A DNA stretch of 64,000 nucleotides from the NCBI GenBank assembly GCA_046094385.1, contig JBJTHJ010000027.1:7727-71726 (forward strand). The letters run 5' to 3'. A program made the position numbers and the translations under genes. This document shows positions 52,814-63,152 of this stretch, in pieces. The notes beneath the pieces are model-generated. The model was not told where the DNA came from. It was given only the letters and a program-made list of their open reading frames with translations, and did no database searches. Source of the stretch: ZLKRG08 sp046094385 (GTDB lineage: Bacteria; Actinomycetota; Actinomycetes; Nanopelagicales; Nanopelagicaceae). Numbering within the stretch: the first letter of the stretch is position 1; the number at the start of each line of letters is the position of its first letter.

Positions 52814-54826
52814 CTACTGGCCGGCTAAGAGCTCTTTGAACTTTGCCTCGTCGATTATGGTCACGCCAAGTTCCTGTGCTTTGCCAAGTTTTGAACCTGG
52901 ATCTGACCCCACCAACAAGTAATCAGTTTTCTTTGAAACCGAAGAGCTAGATTTTCCACCATGTGCGGTGATTACTTCATTAATTCCATCGCGTGAGAAA
53001 GACTGTAAGCCACCGGTAACCACAAAGGTCAAACCTGCCAAAGTTTGCGCAGCGCTCTGACTCTCTTGCAATTTCATCGTAACCCCAGCCTTGGCCCATC
53101 GATCCACAATAGCTAGGTGCCATTTGACAGCAAACCAATCAACTATGGAATCTGCAATTACTTGGCCAACCCCATCTACTTGCGATAACTCTTCTGCAGA
53201 TGCTTTGGAAATGGCTTCGATTGATTTGAATTGATTGGCAAGTGCTTGTGCTGCAGTCGGACCCACATGTCTAATCGATAGTGAGACGATAACTCTCCAG
53301 AGAGGACGACTCTTTGCCACTTCGAGTGCATCTAACAATTTCTGGACATTTGCACCCGCGCTACCATCTTTCTTCTTGAAGAAATTTGATTCGATTAAGC
53401 TAGATTCGGTTAAATCGAAAAGTTCCGATTCGTCCTGAATAATTTTCGCCTCAAGAAGCGCATTGGCCGCTTCGTAACCAAGTACATCAATATCTAAAGC
53501 TGCGCGCGAGCCGATATAGTAAAGACGTTCGCGTAATTGTGCCGGGCAACTTTGCGCATTTGGACAACGAAGATCAACATCGCCCACGCTCTGTTCAATC
53601 AATTCATTGTCACAATCTGGACAGCGCTTCGGCATCACAAAGGCAAACTCTTTGCCGGTGCGCCGTTCGGTTACAGCTGATAGCACCTCTGGGATCACAT
53701 CACCGGCCTTTCTGACCACGACATAATCGCCAATCAATACCCCTTTGCGCTCTACCTCTTGAGAGTTATGGAGCGTTGCATGAGTAACGGTAGAACCTGC
53801 AACCACCACTGGTTCCATAACCGCAAAGGGAGTAACTCTTCCGGTGCGGCCCACGCTTACCTTGATATCCAATAACTTGGTTACCACCTCTTCGGGTGGA
53901 TATTTATATGCAATCGCCCACTTAGGCGCTCTTGAGGTTACACCTAGCTTCTTCTGTAATTCGATTTGGTCAACTTTAATTACCACGCCATCGATTTCAT
54001 GTTCAAGTTCATGGCGCAGCTTCTGAAATTTGTCGATGAATTTGAGAACTTCAGATTTGGAGTCAATTACTTTGAAATATGGACTAGTTGGCAGGCCGTA
54101 ACTTTTGAGAAGTTGGTAAGCCTGGCTTTGATTCTTAAATTCAATGGCGGTTGCCCCGATACCGTGTACCAAAACGCTAAGAGGTCTAGCTGCGCTAACT
54201 CTCGGGTCTTTCTGTCTGAGCGAGCCAGCAGCTGCATTTCGGGGATTGGCGAAGGTTGGTTTGCCAGCCTCCTCCAGTGATTCGTTCAACTCATTGAAAG
54301 CGGCGATTGGAAAATAAACCTCACCGCGAACTTCTATTAGCTCTGGCAAATCTTTGCCCTTTAATTGATGTGGCAACTCTTTGATAGTTTTCACATTCAA
54401 TGTGACATCTTCTCCGGTGGTGCCGTTACCTCGAGTTAAAGCTTTGGTGAGAACTCCCTTTTCATATCTCAAATTGATTGCCAACCCATCAATCTTTAAC
54501 TCGCAGAGCCACTTGGCATCTGGCGCATCCTTTTGGACTCGTTCAAACCAAGCATCCAGTTCTGATTCATCGAACACATTGTCCAAGCTCATCATCTTCT
54601 CAAGATGATCGACCTGCTCGAAGGTAGTTGCCAGACCACCGCCGATACCAAGAGTCGGAGAATCGACTGCTCGTAACTCTGGATGCTCACGTTCAAGCGC
54701 TTCAAGTTCGCGCATCAATTTATCGAATTGCGCATCGCTGATACTGGGCTTATCTAAAACGTAGTACTTAAAGATATGGTCACGAATCTCATTGGTTAAC
54801 TGATTGATTCTTAGACGTGGGTTCAT
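52814..54826 (-). CDS. ligA: NAD+-dependent DNA ligase LigA
   Basis: The 670-residue ligase has the active-site Lys111 in CELKIDGLA, the zinc finger with CPDC and CPNAQSCPAQ (about residues 405-430), helix-hairpin-helix repeats and a C-terminal BRCT domain (about residues 590-670, LAGLTFVVTGGL). It seals nicks in replication and repair. It overlaps mnmA by four bases. Confidence 0.96.
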   Translation of the reverse strand: MNPRLRINQLTNEIRDHIFKYYVLDKPSISDAQFDKLMRELEALEREHPELRAVDSPTLGIGGGLATTFEQVDHLEKMMSLDNVFDESELDAWFERVQKDAPDAKWLCELKIDGLAINLRYEKGVLTKALTRGNGTTGEDVTLNVKTIKELPHQLKGKDLPELIEVRGEVYFPIAAFNELNESLEEAGKPTFANPRNAAAGSLRQKDPRVSAARPLSVLVHGIGATAIEFKNQSQAYQLLKSYGLPTSPYFKVIDSKSEVLKFIDKFQKLRHELEHEIDGVVIKVDQIELQKKLGVTSRAPKWAIAYKYPPEEVVTKLLDIKVSVGRTGRVTPFAVMEPVVVAGSTVTHATLHNSQEVERKGVLIGDYVVVRKAGDVIPEVLSAVTERRTGKEFAFVMPKRCPDCDNELIEQSVGDVDLRCPNAQSCPAQLRERLYYIGSRAALDIDVLGYEAANALLEAKIIQDESELFDLTESSLIESNFFKKKDGSAGANVQKLLDALEVAKSRPLWRVIVSLSIRHVGPTAAQALANQFKSIEAISKASAEELSQVDGVGQVIADSIVDWFAVKWHLAIVDRWAKAGVTMKLQESQSAAQTLAGLTFVVTGGLQSFSRDGINEVITAHGGKSSSSVSKKTDYLLVGSDPGSKLGKAQELGVTIIDEAKFKELLAGQ

Positions 54827-55896
54827 GATGTCTCACAAATCGTGGCCGAACCGACTACGCGATCACCATCATAGATAACAGCCGCCTGCCCCGTCGCAAG
54901 TCCAAGTAATGGCGCATCCAATTGGATCTCTACCTTTGAATCCAACTGGCGATACTTACACGGTAAGGCCTGTCCATGTGCACGTACTTGGACTAAACCA
55001 ACTAGCCATTGGAAACCTGGGTTTTCACCACACCAAATGGGGTGCTCTCCGATGATTCCAGTCACGGCCAAATCTTCCTTTGGACCCACGACAACGGTGT
55101 TTGTCTTAGGTTCGATCTTTAAGACAAAGCGAGGATTACCGTCTGCTGCCGGAACTGTGATCCCCAAACCTTTTCGTTGACCAATGGTGTAGGTGTAGGC
55201 ACCTTTATGTTCCCCAATTACCGCGCCATCTTGATCGACGATTGGACCTACTTCACTACCCAGACGTTCACGTAACCAGCCTGCATTATCGCCACTTGGT
55301 ACAAAACAGATGTCATGACTATCAGGCTTGTTAGCAACTGCCAAACCTCGAGACTCTGCCTCTCTTCTAATATCTACCTTTTCAGTATCACCTAATGGAA
55401 AGTAGGCACCTTGCAGTTGTTCACGAGTTAGTACCGCCAATACATAAGATTGATCCTTACTGTTATCGATTGCCCGGTGCAAAGTTCGTTGGCCATTTTT
55501 CTCGCGCATTATTGCGTAATGACCGGTAACGACTCCATCAAAACCCATCGCTTTGGCGCGATCTAAAACTGCTGCAAATTTGATCTTCTCATTACAACGC
55601 AAACATGGATTTGGAGTGCGGCCTGCTGAGTATTCAGATAAGAAATTCTCTACGACACCTTGATGAAACTCCTCGGCCATGTCCCAGATGTAAAAAGGAA
55701 TTCCGATGACATCGGCAGCCCTTCTGGCATCATGTGAATCTTCAATAGTGCAGCAACCACGTGCGCCGGAACGGTATTTCTGTGGATTTGAGGCTAGCGC
55801 CAAATGCACGCCAACTACTTGATGGCCTTCCTCTACAGCACGAGCTGCTGCAACTGCTGAGTCGACCCCACCAGACATCGCGGCGATTAACTTCAT
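54823..55896 (-). CDS. mnmA: tRNA-specific 2-thiouridylase MnmA
   Basis: The 357-residue enzyme thiolates U34 of tRNA for Lys, Glu and Gln. The PP-loop AMSGGVDSAVAAA is at about residues 6-18, and the two catalytic cysteines are in NPCLRCNEKIKF and HDICFVP. It is coupled to the cysteine desulfurase (four-base overlap), the likely sulfur donor, and to ligA. Confidence 0.95.
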   Translation of the reverse strand: MKLIAAMSGGVDSAVAAARAVEEGHQVVGVHLALASNPQKYRSGARGCCTIEDSHDARRAADVIGIPFYIWDMAEEFHQGVVENFLSEYSAGRTPNPCLRCNEKIKFAAVLDRAKAMGFDGVVTGHYAIMREKNGQRTLHRAIDNSKDQSYVLAVLTREQLQGAYFPLGDTEKVDIRREAESRGLAVANKPDSHDICFVPSGDNAGWLRERLGSEVGPIVDQDGAVIGEHKGAYTYTIGQRKGLGITVPAADGNPRFVLKIEPKTNTVVVGPKEDLAVTGIIGEHPIWCGENPGFQWLVGLVQVRAHGQALPCKYRQLDSKVEIQLDAPLLGLATGQAAVIYDGDRVVGSATICETS

Positions 55897-57005
55897 TTTG
55901 CCGTCCGCGCTCTGGTTACAACATCTGGCAAGACCTTTAACACCTGATCAATATCGGCTTCAGTACTCTGCGCGCCTAAAGAGAATCGCAATGTGGCAAT
56001 AGCATGATCTTCGCTTCTGCCCATTGCCACCAATACATGGCTTGGTCTATGGACACCTGCGCTACAAGCTGCCCCAGTTGAGCATGCAATTCCCTCCATA
56101 TCCATCAACAATAAAAGCGTCTCGCCTTTGGTTCCCGGAAAAGTCACGTTAACGATATTGGGTAGAGAATTTTCTGGGGTATTTATGATCGCATCTGCTA
56201 CCTGCGCTCTAATTCCTTGGATCAACTTCTCTTTTAACTTCCCGATTTGATCAGTTGGGTATTGGGTAAGCGCAGCCGCAAAGGCGCAGATGGCGGGCGC
56301 ATTTAGAGTGCCACTTCGGATTTCGCGCTCTTGGCCGCCACCATGTAAAAGCGCAGGAATATCAAAGCCTCGCTTTAAGACCAATGCACCAACTCCTACC
56401 GGGCCACCGATCTTATGAGCGCTGATTGTCAGCGCCGTTAACCCCGCAAACGAAACCGGAACTTTTAAGAGCGATTGCACTGCATCAGAGTGCACCGGAA
56501 TCTGGCCAGCTAATTCGATCACCTTTGAAATTGGTTGCAGCGCACCAGTTTCATTATTTGAATGCATCACCGAAATCAGAGCGATCTCAGATTTGCGACG
56601 CTCAATAATCTCTTTTAGGAAGTTCAAATCCAGAATCCCATCACGATCTACCGGGATTTCTATTAGCTCAGCGCCTTCTTTTTCAACCAGCCATTTTGCC
56701 GGATCCAGTACTGCGTGGTGTTCGATTGCAGATACCAGAATTACCTTCTTTCCGGATTTCCAGAAGAGGCCTTTGATCGCCAAATTATCTGCTTCCGTTC
56801 CGGATGCGGTAAAAATGATCTCGCTGGGTGCGCAACCCAAGAAAGTTGCTAGCTTCTCGCGGGCCTCCTCGAGCGCCCTTCTAGTCTCTCGACCGAATAC
56901 ATGCAGCGAAGAGGGGTTACCAATCTCTTTAAGATGTTTGTTGAATTCAGCGAGGGCAACTTCAGAGATCGGCGTGGTTGCCGCATGATCTAGATAAATT
57001 GCCAT
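55893..57005 (-). CDS. iscS: Cysteine desulfurase (NifS/IscS family)
   Basis: The 370-residue PLP enzyme has the start YLDHAATTP, Lys198 for PLP in SAHKIGGP, and the catalytic Cys314 in GAACSAGVHRPS. It frees sulfur from cysteine for tRNA thiolation and Fe-S clusters. Coupling to mnmA points to a role in tRNA 2-thiolation. Whether other desulfurases exist cannot be seen. etfA lies 21 bases upstream. Confidence 0.93.
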   Translation of the reverse strand: MAIYLDHAATTPISEVALAEFNKHLKEIGNPSSLHVFGRETRRALEEAREKLATFLGCAPSEIIFTASGTEADNLAIKGLFWKSGKKVILVSAIEHHAVLDPAKWLVEKEGAELIEIPVDRDGILDLNFLKEIIERRKSEIALISVMHSNNETGALQPISKVIELAGQIPVHSDAVQSLLKVPVSFAGLTALTISAHKIGGPVGVGALVLKRGFDIPALLHGGGQEREIRSGTLNAPAICAFAAALTQYPTDQIGKLKEKLIQGIRAQVADAIINTPENSLPNIVNVTFPGTKGETLLLLMDMEGIACSTGAACSAGVHRPSHVLVAMGRSEDHAIATLRFSLGAQSTEADIDQVLKVLPDVVTRARTAK

Positions 57006-57026
57006 TAGGCAATTCTACTTGCCCTT

Positions 57027-57833
57027 TTATTTACGCGTTTTAATCAAATCTGCAGCCTGATTAAGCACAGTGGATAGGTCTCCGACTATGCCAAAATCTG
57101 CAATTTCAAAGAGTGGCGCTTCGGGATCTTTATTTATCACCACGACTGTCTTTGAAGTTTGCATTCCTGCTTTATGTTGAATCGCACCTGAGATTCCGCA
57201 GGCTACATATAAATCGGGACTTACGGTCTTTCCAGTTTGTCCTACCTGCATATCGTGGCTACACCAACCTGCATCCACTGCAGCTCTTGAGGCTCCGATG
57301 GCAGCGCCCAATGAATCTGCAAACTTCTCAACAGCGCTCCAATTGCCATCAATACCTCTTCCGCCAGAGACCACGATCTTGGCCTCTGCTAACTCTGGAC
57401 GCGCACCTTTTCCTTTTGGCTTGGTTGATTTGATTGTTACCAAAGGATGATCGTCTCCATCTAATTTGATTGCATCTGGAATAGAACTTGCTGGAGTCAA
57501 AGAATTTGGCCTGATCGCAATTACTGGAATTCCTCGTGAGACCTTTGCTTTGACGGTGTAACTACCACCAAAGATAGATTGAGTGGTCTCGAATTTTCCG
57601 TTTACCGCAATCGCATCTGTAATGATTCCAGATTGCAATTCGATAGCTAGGCGACCTGCCAACTCTTTGCCATCCATGGTCGCAGCTACGAAGATAGCCG
57701 CAATTTGATTGCTCTTTGCATATTCTGCTATCGCTTTAGCCGACTTTGATTCGACCACAACAACATCGCTTGCTGCGCCCACCAATTCCGCAGTGTTCTT
57801 CGGATTGTCTGCAACTATCAAAACTTTGCTCAT
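57027..57833 (-). CDS. etfA: Electron transfer flavoprotein subunit alpha
   Basis: The 268-residue protein is shorter than the usual 310-320 residues, mostly in its N-terminal domain. The FAD-binding C-terminal part is complete: VSGGRGIDG, GASRAAVDAGW, QVGQTGKTVSPDLYVACGISGAIQH and VINKDPEAPLFEIADFGIVGDL. With EtfB it passes electrons from acyl-CoA dehydrogenases to the quinone pool. It overlaps etfB by four bases. Confidence 0.93.
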   Translation of the reverse strand: MSKVLIVADNPKNTAELVGAASDVVVVESKSAKAIAEYAKSNQIAAIFVAATMDGKELAGRLAIELQSGIITDAIAVNGKFETTQSIFGGSYTVKAKVSRGIPVIAIRPNSLTPASSIPDAIKLDGDDHPLVTIKSTKPKGKGARPELAEAKIVVSGGRGIDGNWSAVEKFADSLGAAIGASRAAVDAGWCSHDMQVGQTGKTVSPDLYVACGISGAIQHKAGMQTSKTVVVINKDPEAPLFEIADFGIVGDLSTVLNQAADLIKTRK

Positions 57834-58618
57834 ATCAACTTCCGCTCTGCTAAGAAGTCCACTAATTTCGCAGCTGCGCTGCCATCATCTTCGATTTTGG
57901 TGCCAGCCTCTTTTGGCGGTTTGGCATTTGCTTCAATGACTTCAGTCCAAGATGCGCTATCTGCCCCACCGATTGCTGCTAGATCTTTGGTCAGAATCTC
58001 TTTCTTCTTCGCCGCCATTATCCCCTTGAAAGATGGATATCTTGGCTCGTTTATCTTCTCGACCACGCTAATTACAGCCGGGAAATTAGCCTCTAGTTCC
58101 GCTTCTCCGGTATCGGTGATGCGATTGATTGAAATCTTCTTTGCTGCGACATCAACTTGAACTTTATTTGCAAAAGTTAATTGGGCATGGCCAAGTCGCG
58201 CACTGATCATCGCTGGAATAACGGACATTCTGGCATCGGTACTTTCAACACCTGAGATCACGAAGTCATATCCGCCTTCAGAGATTACTTTTGCAAGCAC
58301 TTCAGAGGTAACCATCGCATCTGCACCTGCGAGCGCTGGATCGGTGATCACGATCGCGCTACTTGCTCCCATCGAAAGCCCTTTGCGGACTGCCTCTTGC
58401 GCCCTAGTCGGACCCATTGAAATTAAGGTGATGGAATTTTCGCCACCATCATCAACGGTTCCACCATTTGCTTCGCAGATTCGAAGCGCCTCTTCGATGG
58501 CGTATTCATCCAAATCATTTAACACCGCATCAACGCTCTCGCGATCAATTCGCCCTGATACAAATTTCTTCTCAGCCCAAGAGTCAGGTACCTGTTTTAC
58601 TGTGACTGCGATTTTCAC
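57830..58618 (-). CDS. etfB: Electron transfer flavoprotein subunit beta
   Basis: The protein is about 262 residues and begins KIAVTVKQVPDSW, as relatives do, at a GTG (58618); a GTG two codons earlier (58624) is an alternative. The box TAACCT ends six bases before 58618, consistent with a leaderless transcript. Motifs include DLDEYAIEEALRI and EVLAKVISEGGYDFVISGVESTDA. It binds AMP and forms the EtfAB electron carrier with the next gene. Confidence 0.93.
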   Translation of the reverse strand: MKIAVTVKQVPDSWAEKKFVSGRIDRESVDAVLNDLDEYAIEEALRICEANGGTVDDGGENSITLISMGPTRAQEAVRKGLSMGASSAIVITDPALAGADAMVTSEVLAKVISEGGYDFVISGVESTDARMSVIPAMISARLGHAQLTFANKVQVDVAAKKISINRITDTGEAELEANFPAVISVVEKINEPRYPSFKGIMAAKKKEILTKDLAAIGGADSASWTEVIEANAKPPKEAGTKIEDDGSAAAKLVDFLAERKLI

Positions 58619-58690
58619 AAGCACAGGTTACTGGTCGGTAGCATTTCCGCCTAGCCAAAAAACCTACCGTTTCAGGGCAGACTGCTCTCC

Positions 58691-60802
58691 GTGCTGCAAG
58701 CAGATCCCAGGTTCCTAGGCGCTACCGCCACCGAAGAAGGGACCAATTTCGCTATCTGGGCTGAAGCGGCCGATGCCGTTGAGATCTGTCTCTTTGATGA
58801 GGTCAATGGAAAGTTGGTCGAAACTCGCTTCTCGCTCTCCCACCGAAATGGACCGATCTTTCATGGCTATTTAAAGGGGGTCAAGGTCGGTCAGCGGTAT
58901 GGCTATCGAGTTTATGGACCTTGGGAGCCCGAACGTGGTGCGCGTTTTAACCCAAATAAATTACTGATCGATCCTTATACACACAAGCTCGATCGCGAGT
59001 TGCAATATCTACCTGAAATTTACGGACACCATTGTGAAGATGGTTTTGGAAGTGGCGATACCAACATCATCGATCTTCGGGACTCAGCAAGATTCATACC
59101 GCTCTCAGTAGTTACTGCATTTGAGCCACGCACCATCAACCATCCCAGAATAAATTGGCAAGATACCGTCATCTATGAGGCACATGTCAAAGGATTTACT
59201 TGGAATAACCCTGAGATTGATCCATCAGAACGCGGTACCTACAAAGCACTTGGTCATCCCTCTACGATCAATTATCTGAAACAAATCGGTATCACCGCTC
59301 TGGAGTTATTGCCTATTCATGAACATGCAACCGAACCTGCAATCTGGTCACGCGGACGCAGAAATCATTGGGGGTACAACCCAATCGCATTTAGCGCACC
59401 ACACCGAGCTTATGCTGCAACTGATGATCCAATCACCGAATTGCAATTTGCCGTAGATCAATTGCATCAAAATGGGATCGAGGTGATTTTGGATGTGGTT
59501 TATAACCACACCGCCGAAGGTGGACCAGGCGGTCCGCACATTACCTTCAAAGGCATCGACAATCGCAATTGGTATAGACATGGCGGAACCGATCACTATA
59601 TAGATAACACTGGCTGTGGCAATACCTTTAGCGCTGGAAAACCACATGGGGTGCGACTGGTTATCGATTCACTTCGCTGGTGGAGCCAAGTAATAGGTGT
59701 TGATGGTTTTAGATTCGATTTAGCGCCTTCGTTAAATCGAACCGGTGACATGATCGATTCTGCCTTATTTGCAAGCATCACTGCAGATCCAGTATTGCGA
59801 CAGTTGAAATTGATTGCCGAGCCTTGGGATATTTCTCGATATTCGCTTGGAGAATTTCAATATCCATGGCGCGAGTGGAACGACTACTACCGAGATGCAA
59901 TCAGGCAGTTTTGGTTGAGCGATTTGGCTCGAGGATACGGTGAAGGCGTAAGCGCGCTAGCTTCATCAATAGCCGGATCTAGCAATATCTTCTATTTTCG
60001 TGGACCCACCTCCTCGATCAACTTTGTCACTGCACATGATGGTTTCACATTGAATGATTTAGTCACCTATCAAGAGAAGCAAAATCAGCCAAATGGCGAA
60101 GAGAATCGAGATGGCAATAACTCCAATCGTGCATGGAATGTGGGAATTGAAGGCCCAACAGATAATCCGCAGATAAATCAAATTCGAAGCTCACTTCAAA
60201 AATCAATGATGGCTACCTTGCTGCTCTCTTCTGGGGTTCCCATGATCACCATGGGAGATGAGGTTGGTAGAACCCAGTACGGAAGTAACAACGCTTTTAC
60301 CCTTCCCATCGATTTGAATATTGATAACTGGAGCGATGAAGCTGCCTGGCACGGTGGCTGGGCTTTAGATTGGCAACCAGAAGATGTCAAGAAAGATCTC
60401 TTACATTCATTTGTGGAATTAAATCGGATACGTAAAACTTATTTGACCGACATCACTTCAGAATTCTTTACCGGACGAGTTGACTTTGGAACCGAGCGTA
60501 AAGATATTGCTTGGTTTAGCCTCTCAGGCAATGAGATGCGGGATGAACATTGGTCAGATGGTGACAAACGATCGTTAACTGTCTTCCTTGAAGCTGGTCC
60601 TAAGAATGGATTGGTGATGCTCATGAATTCATTTGGAGAGACCACCACCTTTACCTTGCCAAGTGATTCCTGGGGAGTTAGTTATCGATCAATTTTTGAT
60701 ACTTTCTCTCACACTGAGAGTTATAACCCGATCATTGCAAAACCATCCGAGAAAATTGAGGTCTCGCCCCATTCTCTGCAAATATGGTTGGTTAACCGCT
60801 GA
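58691..60802 (+). CDS. glgX: Glycogen debranching enzyme GlgX/TreX
   Basis: The 703-residue GH13 enzyme has an N-terminal CBM48 (GATATEEGTNFAIWA, about residues 10-24) and the (beta/alpha)8 barrel. Catalytic residues are Asp343 in DGFRFD, Glu377 in IAEPWD and Asp450 in TAHDGF. It hydrolyses alpha-1,6 branches of glycogen. The start is GTG with no ribosome site; a CAGACT hexamer ends seven bases before it, similar to the boxes before other genes here. It is divergent from etfB. Confidence 0.93.
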   Translation: MLQADPRFLGATATEEGTNFAIWAEAADAVEICLFDEVNGKLVETRFSLSHRNGPIFHGYLKGVKVGQRYGYRVYGPWEPERGARFNPNKLLIDPYTHKLDRELQYLPEIYGHHCEDGFGSGDTNIIDLRDSARFIPLSVVTAFEPRTINHPRINWQDTVIYEAHVKGFTWNNPEIDPSERGTYKALGHPSTINYLKQIGITALELLPIHEHATEPAIWSRGRRNHWGYNPIAFSAPHRAYAATDDPITELQFAVDQLHQNGIEVILDVVYNHTAEGGPGGPHITFKGIDNRNWYRHGGTDHYIDNTGCGNTFSAGKPHGVRLVIDSLRWWSQVIGVDGFRFDLAPSLNRTGDMIDSALFASITADPVLRQLKLIAEPWDISRYSLGEFQYPWREWNDYYRDAIRQFWLSDLARGYGEGVSALASSIAGSSNIFYFRGPTSSINFVTAHDGFTLNDLVTYQEKQNQPNGEENRDGNNSNRAWNVGIEGPTDNPQINQIRSSLQKSMMATLLLSSGVPMITMGDEVGRTQYGSNNAFTLPIDLNIDNWSDEAAWHGGWALDWQPEDVKKDLLHSFVELNRIRKTYLTDITSEFFTGRVDFGTERKDIAWFSLSGNEMRDEHWSDGDKRSLTVFLEAGPKNGLVMLMNSFGETTTFTLPSDSWGVSYRSIFDTFSHTESYNPIIAKPSEKIEVSPHSLQIWLVNR

Positions 60803-60807
60803 TTACT

Positions 60808-60836
60808 TTCAAGTAAAGCAGGTGCGCGTTTAGACT
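60808..60836 (+). promoter_or_regulatory. Promoter of fabD, leaderless layout
   Basis: TTCAAG (60808-60813, three of six) and TAGACT (60831-60836) are 17 bases apart. The -10 ends seven bases before the fabD ATG at 60844, and no ribosome site is present. Confidence 0.45.
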
Positions 60837-60843
60837 GACGCTC

Positions 60844-61755
60844 ATGCTTGCACTTTTGATGCCAGGGCAAGGTTCCCAATCGCAAGGAATGTTGTCTCCG
60901 TGGTTGAACGAAGAGAACAAAAAAGAGCTGGCCAAATGGTCGCTACATATTGATTTGGATCTAGAGCGACTTGGCTCTGTGGCTACCAACGAAGAGATTA
61001 AAGACACTGCAAATGCACAACCTTTGATTGTGGCTGCTACTTTAATAAGTGCAAAAACTCTGGGATTAAGTAGCTATCAGGTGGTCGCCGGCCACTCAGT
61101 TGGAGAGATTGCAGCAACTGCGCTCTCTGGGGTGTTGTCGAATACCGATGCGCTGGAGTTGGTTAGATCTCGTGGATTAGCGATGGCGAAAGCTGCCAGC
61201 CAATCGACTAGTGGAATGGCCGCGATTTTAGGTGGCCAGAAAGGCGAAGTGCTTAGCGTTTTGGAGCAATTAGGACTAGTAGCGGCAAATGACAATGGAG
61301 CCGGACAGCTCGTGGCTGCAGGGGAATTAGCTGCGCTTGATAAATTAGCCGAGAATCCGCCGAAAGATTCTCGGATCAGGCCATTAGCGGTGGCAGGTGC
61401 ATTTCACTCGCAATTCATGCAGAGCGCGGTTTCACAAGTGGAAGAGTTTGTCACCCGACTTCAAATCAGCGATCCAAAAGCCCAATTACTATCTAATAAA
61501 GATGGAAAGGTAGTGACAACCGGAAAGGATGCGATTGCCCGGATCGTAAATCAAATCGCCAATCCAGTACGTTGGGATCTTTGTATGGAGTCCCTTATCG
61601 AATTAGGTGTAACCGGGGCGATCGAACTTGCACCTGCGGGAACTTTGGTTGGATTATTAAAGCGTGCCACTCCGACAATCGAAACTTTCGCTTTGAAAAA
61701 TCCAGATGAAATCACTGCCGCACGTGAATTTGCCAGAAAACATGGTGGCGCATGA
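60844..61755 (+). CDS. fabD: Malonyl-CoA:ACP transacylase FabD
   Basis: The 303-residue enzyme loads malonyl onto ACP. MPGQGSQ opens the protein, the catalytic Ser85 is in GHSVGE, and His188 is in GAFHSQF. It is the first gene of the fabD-fabH-acpP-fabF cluster and overlaps fabH by four bases (ATGA). Confidence 0.95.
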   Translation: MLALLMPGQGSQSQGMLSPWLNEENKKELAKWSLHIDLDLERLGSVATNEEIKDTANAQPLIVAATLISAKTLGLSSYQVVAGHSVGEIAATALSGVLSNTDALELVRSRGLAMAKAASQSTSGMAAILGGQKGEVLSVLEQLGLVAANDNGAGQLVAAGELAALDKLAENPPKDSRIRPLAVAGAFHSQFMQSAVSQVEEFVTRLQISDPKAQLLSNKDGKVVTTGKDAIARIVNQIANPVRWDLCMESLIELGVTGAIELAPAGTLVGLLKRATPTIETFALKNPDEITAAREFARKHGGA

Positions 61756-62771
61756 TTAAGTCCACTATCGGTTCAAACGCCTCGATACTTTCAGTCGGGA
61801 TCTATCGGGCAACAAATTTAATCCCCAACTCTGAGATCATCGACAAAATCGACTCTTCGGATGAGTGGATACAGCAACGAACTGGCATCGCTTCACGAAG
61901 ATTTGCAGATAAAGAGGTCTCAGTTTTGGATATGGCAACCAACGCCGCAAAAGAGGCGCTAGCTCGCGCAAAGGTCACTGCTACGCAGATTGATCTGGTG
62001 ATTTTGGCCAGTATCTCTTATCCACATAACACTCCAAGCGGTGCATCGGGGGTAGCTGCAAATATCGGTGCCAATAAAGCTGCAGCATTTGATCTCTCAG
62101 CTGCATGTGCCGGATTTACATATGGGGTGGGACTTGCTAACGATTTGATCAAAGGTGGCACCGCTAAATTTGTTCTGGTCATTGGAGCTGAGAAATTGAG
62201 CGATTTCACGGATCCAAACGATCGTGCGACCGCATTTATCTTCGCAGATGGTGCAGGTGCCGTGGTGATCGGTCCAAGCGCTGAACCTGGAATCGGACCA
62301 ACTGCTTGGGGATCCGATTCAGATCAACGTGATGCCATCACCATGTCATCGTGGTTAGATTACAAAGATAATCCAATACCAGCCTCTGAAATCGCTTGGC
62401 CATATATATCGCAAGAAGGGCAGCGAGTATTTAGATGGGCGGTCTTCTCGGTAAGTAAAGTTGGAACCAAGGCGATTGAATTAGCTGGGATTAAACCCGA
62501 AGATTTGCAGGCATTTGTGCCTCATCAAGCCAATTTAAGAATCATTGAATCAATGGCAAAAGATATGAAGTTGGCACCGGATATCTTGATTGCAGATGAC
62601 ATTAGAACCAATGGCAACACCTCGGCCGCTTCAATACCACTTGCCATGGATGCAATTTTGCATAGCCATCCAGAATTACATGAGCAGCTCGCTTTGATCA
62701 TCGGATATGGCGCAGGCCTTGCTTATGCGGCGCAAGTTGTGAAATTGCCACCAAAACCTGCGAGTTACTAG
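61752..62771 (+). CDS. fabH: 3-oxoacyl-ACP synthase III FabH
   Basis: The 339-residue enzyme starts fatty-acid chains from acyl-CoA and malonyl-ACP. The triad is Cys119 in SAACAGF, His258 in VPHQAN and Asn289 in RTNGNTSAAS. DEWIQQRTGIASRR is the family N-terminal signature. Its acyl-CoA preference (acetyl or branched) cannot be read from the sequence. Confidence 0.95.
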   Translation: MIKSTIGSNASILSVGIYRATNLIPNSEIIDKIDSSDEWIQQRTGIASRRFADKEVSVLDMATNAAKEALARAKVTATQIDLVILASISYPHNTPSGASGVAANIGANKAAAFDLSAACAGFTYGVGLANDLIKGGTAKFVLVIGAEKLSDFTDPNDRATAFIFADGAGAVVIGPSAEPGIGPTAWGSDSDQRDAITMSSWLDYKDNPIPASEIAWPYISQEGQRVFRWAVFSVSKVGTKAIELAGIKPEDLQAFVPHQANLRIIESMAKDMKLAPDILIADDIRTNGNTSAASIPLAMDAILHSHPELHEQLALIIGYGAGLAYAAQVVKLPPKPASY

Positions 62772-62859
62772 AAAGTAATGACAATTACCCTGCACAATAG
62801 CGACTTGAATTAATATTGGAAAAATATGAGTAAGCGCATAAAGAAGAAAAGGAAGATAA

Positions 62860-63108
62860 ATGGCACTAAATGAAGCAGATGTACTAGCAGGACTTAAAGA
62901 GATTGTCGAAGAGGTCGCTGGGGTTCCGGCAGCTTCAATCGAACTTGGAAAGAATTTCACCGAAGACTTAGATGTAGATTCTTTATCCATGGTCGAAGTG
63001 GTAGTTGCAGCCGAAGAGCGTTTTGGCGTAAAGATTCCTGATGATCAAGTCTCAGAACTTGCTACCGTCGGCGATGCTGTCAATTTCATCGTGAAAGCTT
63101 CAGCTTAA
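62860..63108 (+). CDS. acpP: Acyl carrier protein
   Basis: The 82-residue acidic protein has the DSL motif (Asp40-Ser41-Leu42) in DLDVDSLSMVE, where phosphopantetheine is attached to Ser41. An AGGAAG site precedes the ATG. The 88-base gap from fabH contains TTGGAA and TAAAGA 17 bases apart (62817-62845), a possible extra promoter for making ACP in excess. Confidence 0.96.
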   Translation: MALNEADVLAGLKEIVEEVAGVPAASIELGKNFTEDLDVDSLSMVEVVVAAEERFGVKIPDDQVSELATVGDAVNFIVKASA

Positions 63109-63127
63109 GTGATTATCAATAGTTCGC

Positions 63128-63152
63128 TTAAGTATGATTAAGTATGTTTAAG
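63128..63152 (+). repeat. Ten-base periodic repeat upstream of fabF
   Basis: TTAAGTATG occurs at 63128-63136 and 63138-63146, with a truncated third copy TTAAG at 63148-63152, exactly one helical turn apart. It lies in the 71-base gap between acpP and fabF. Confidence 0.5.
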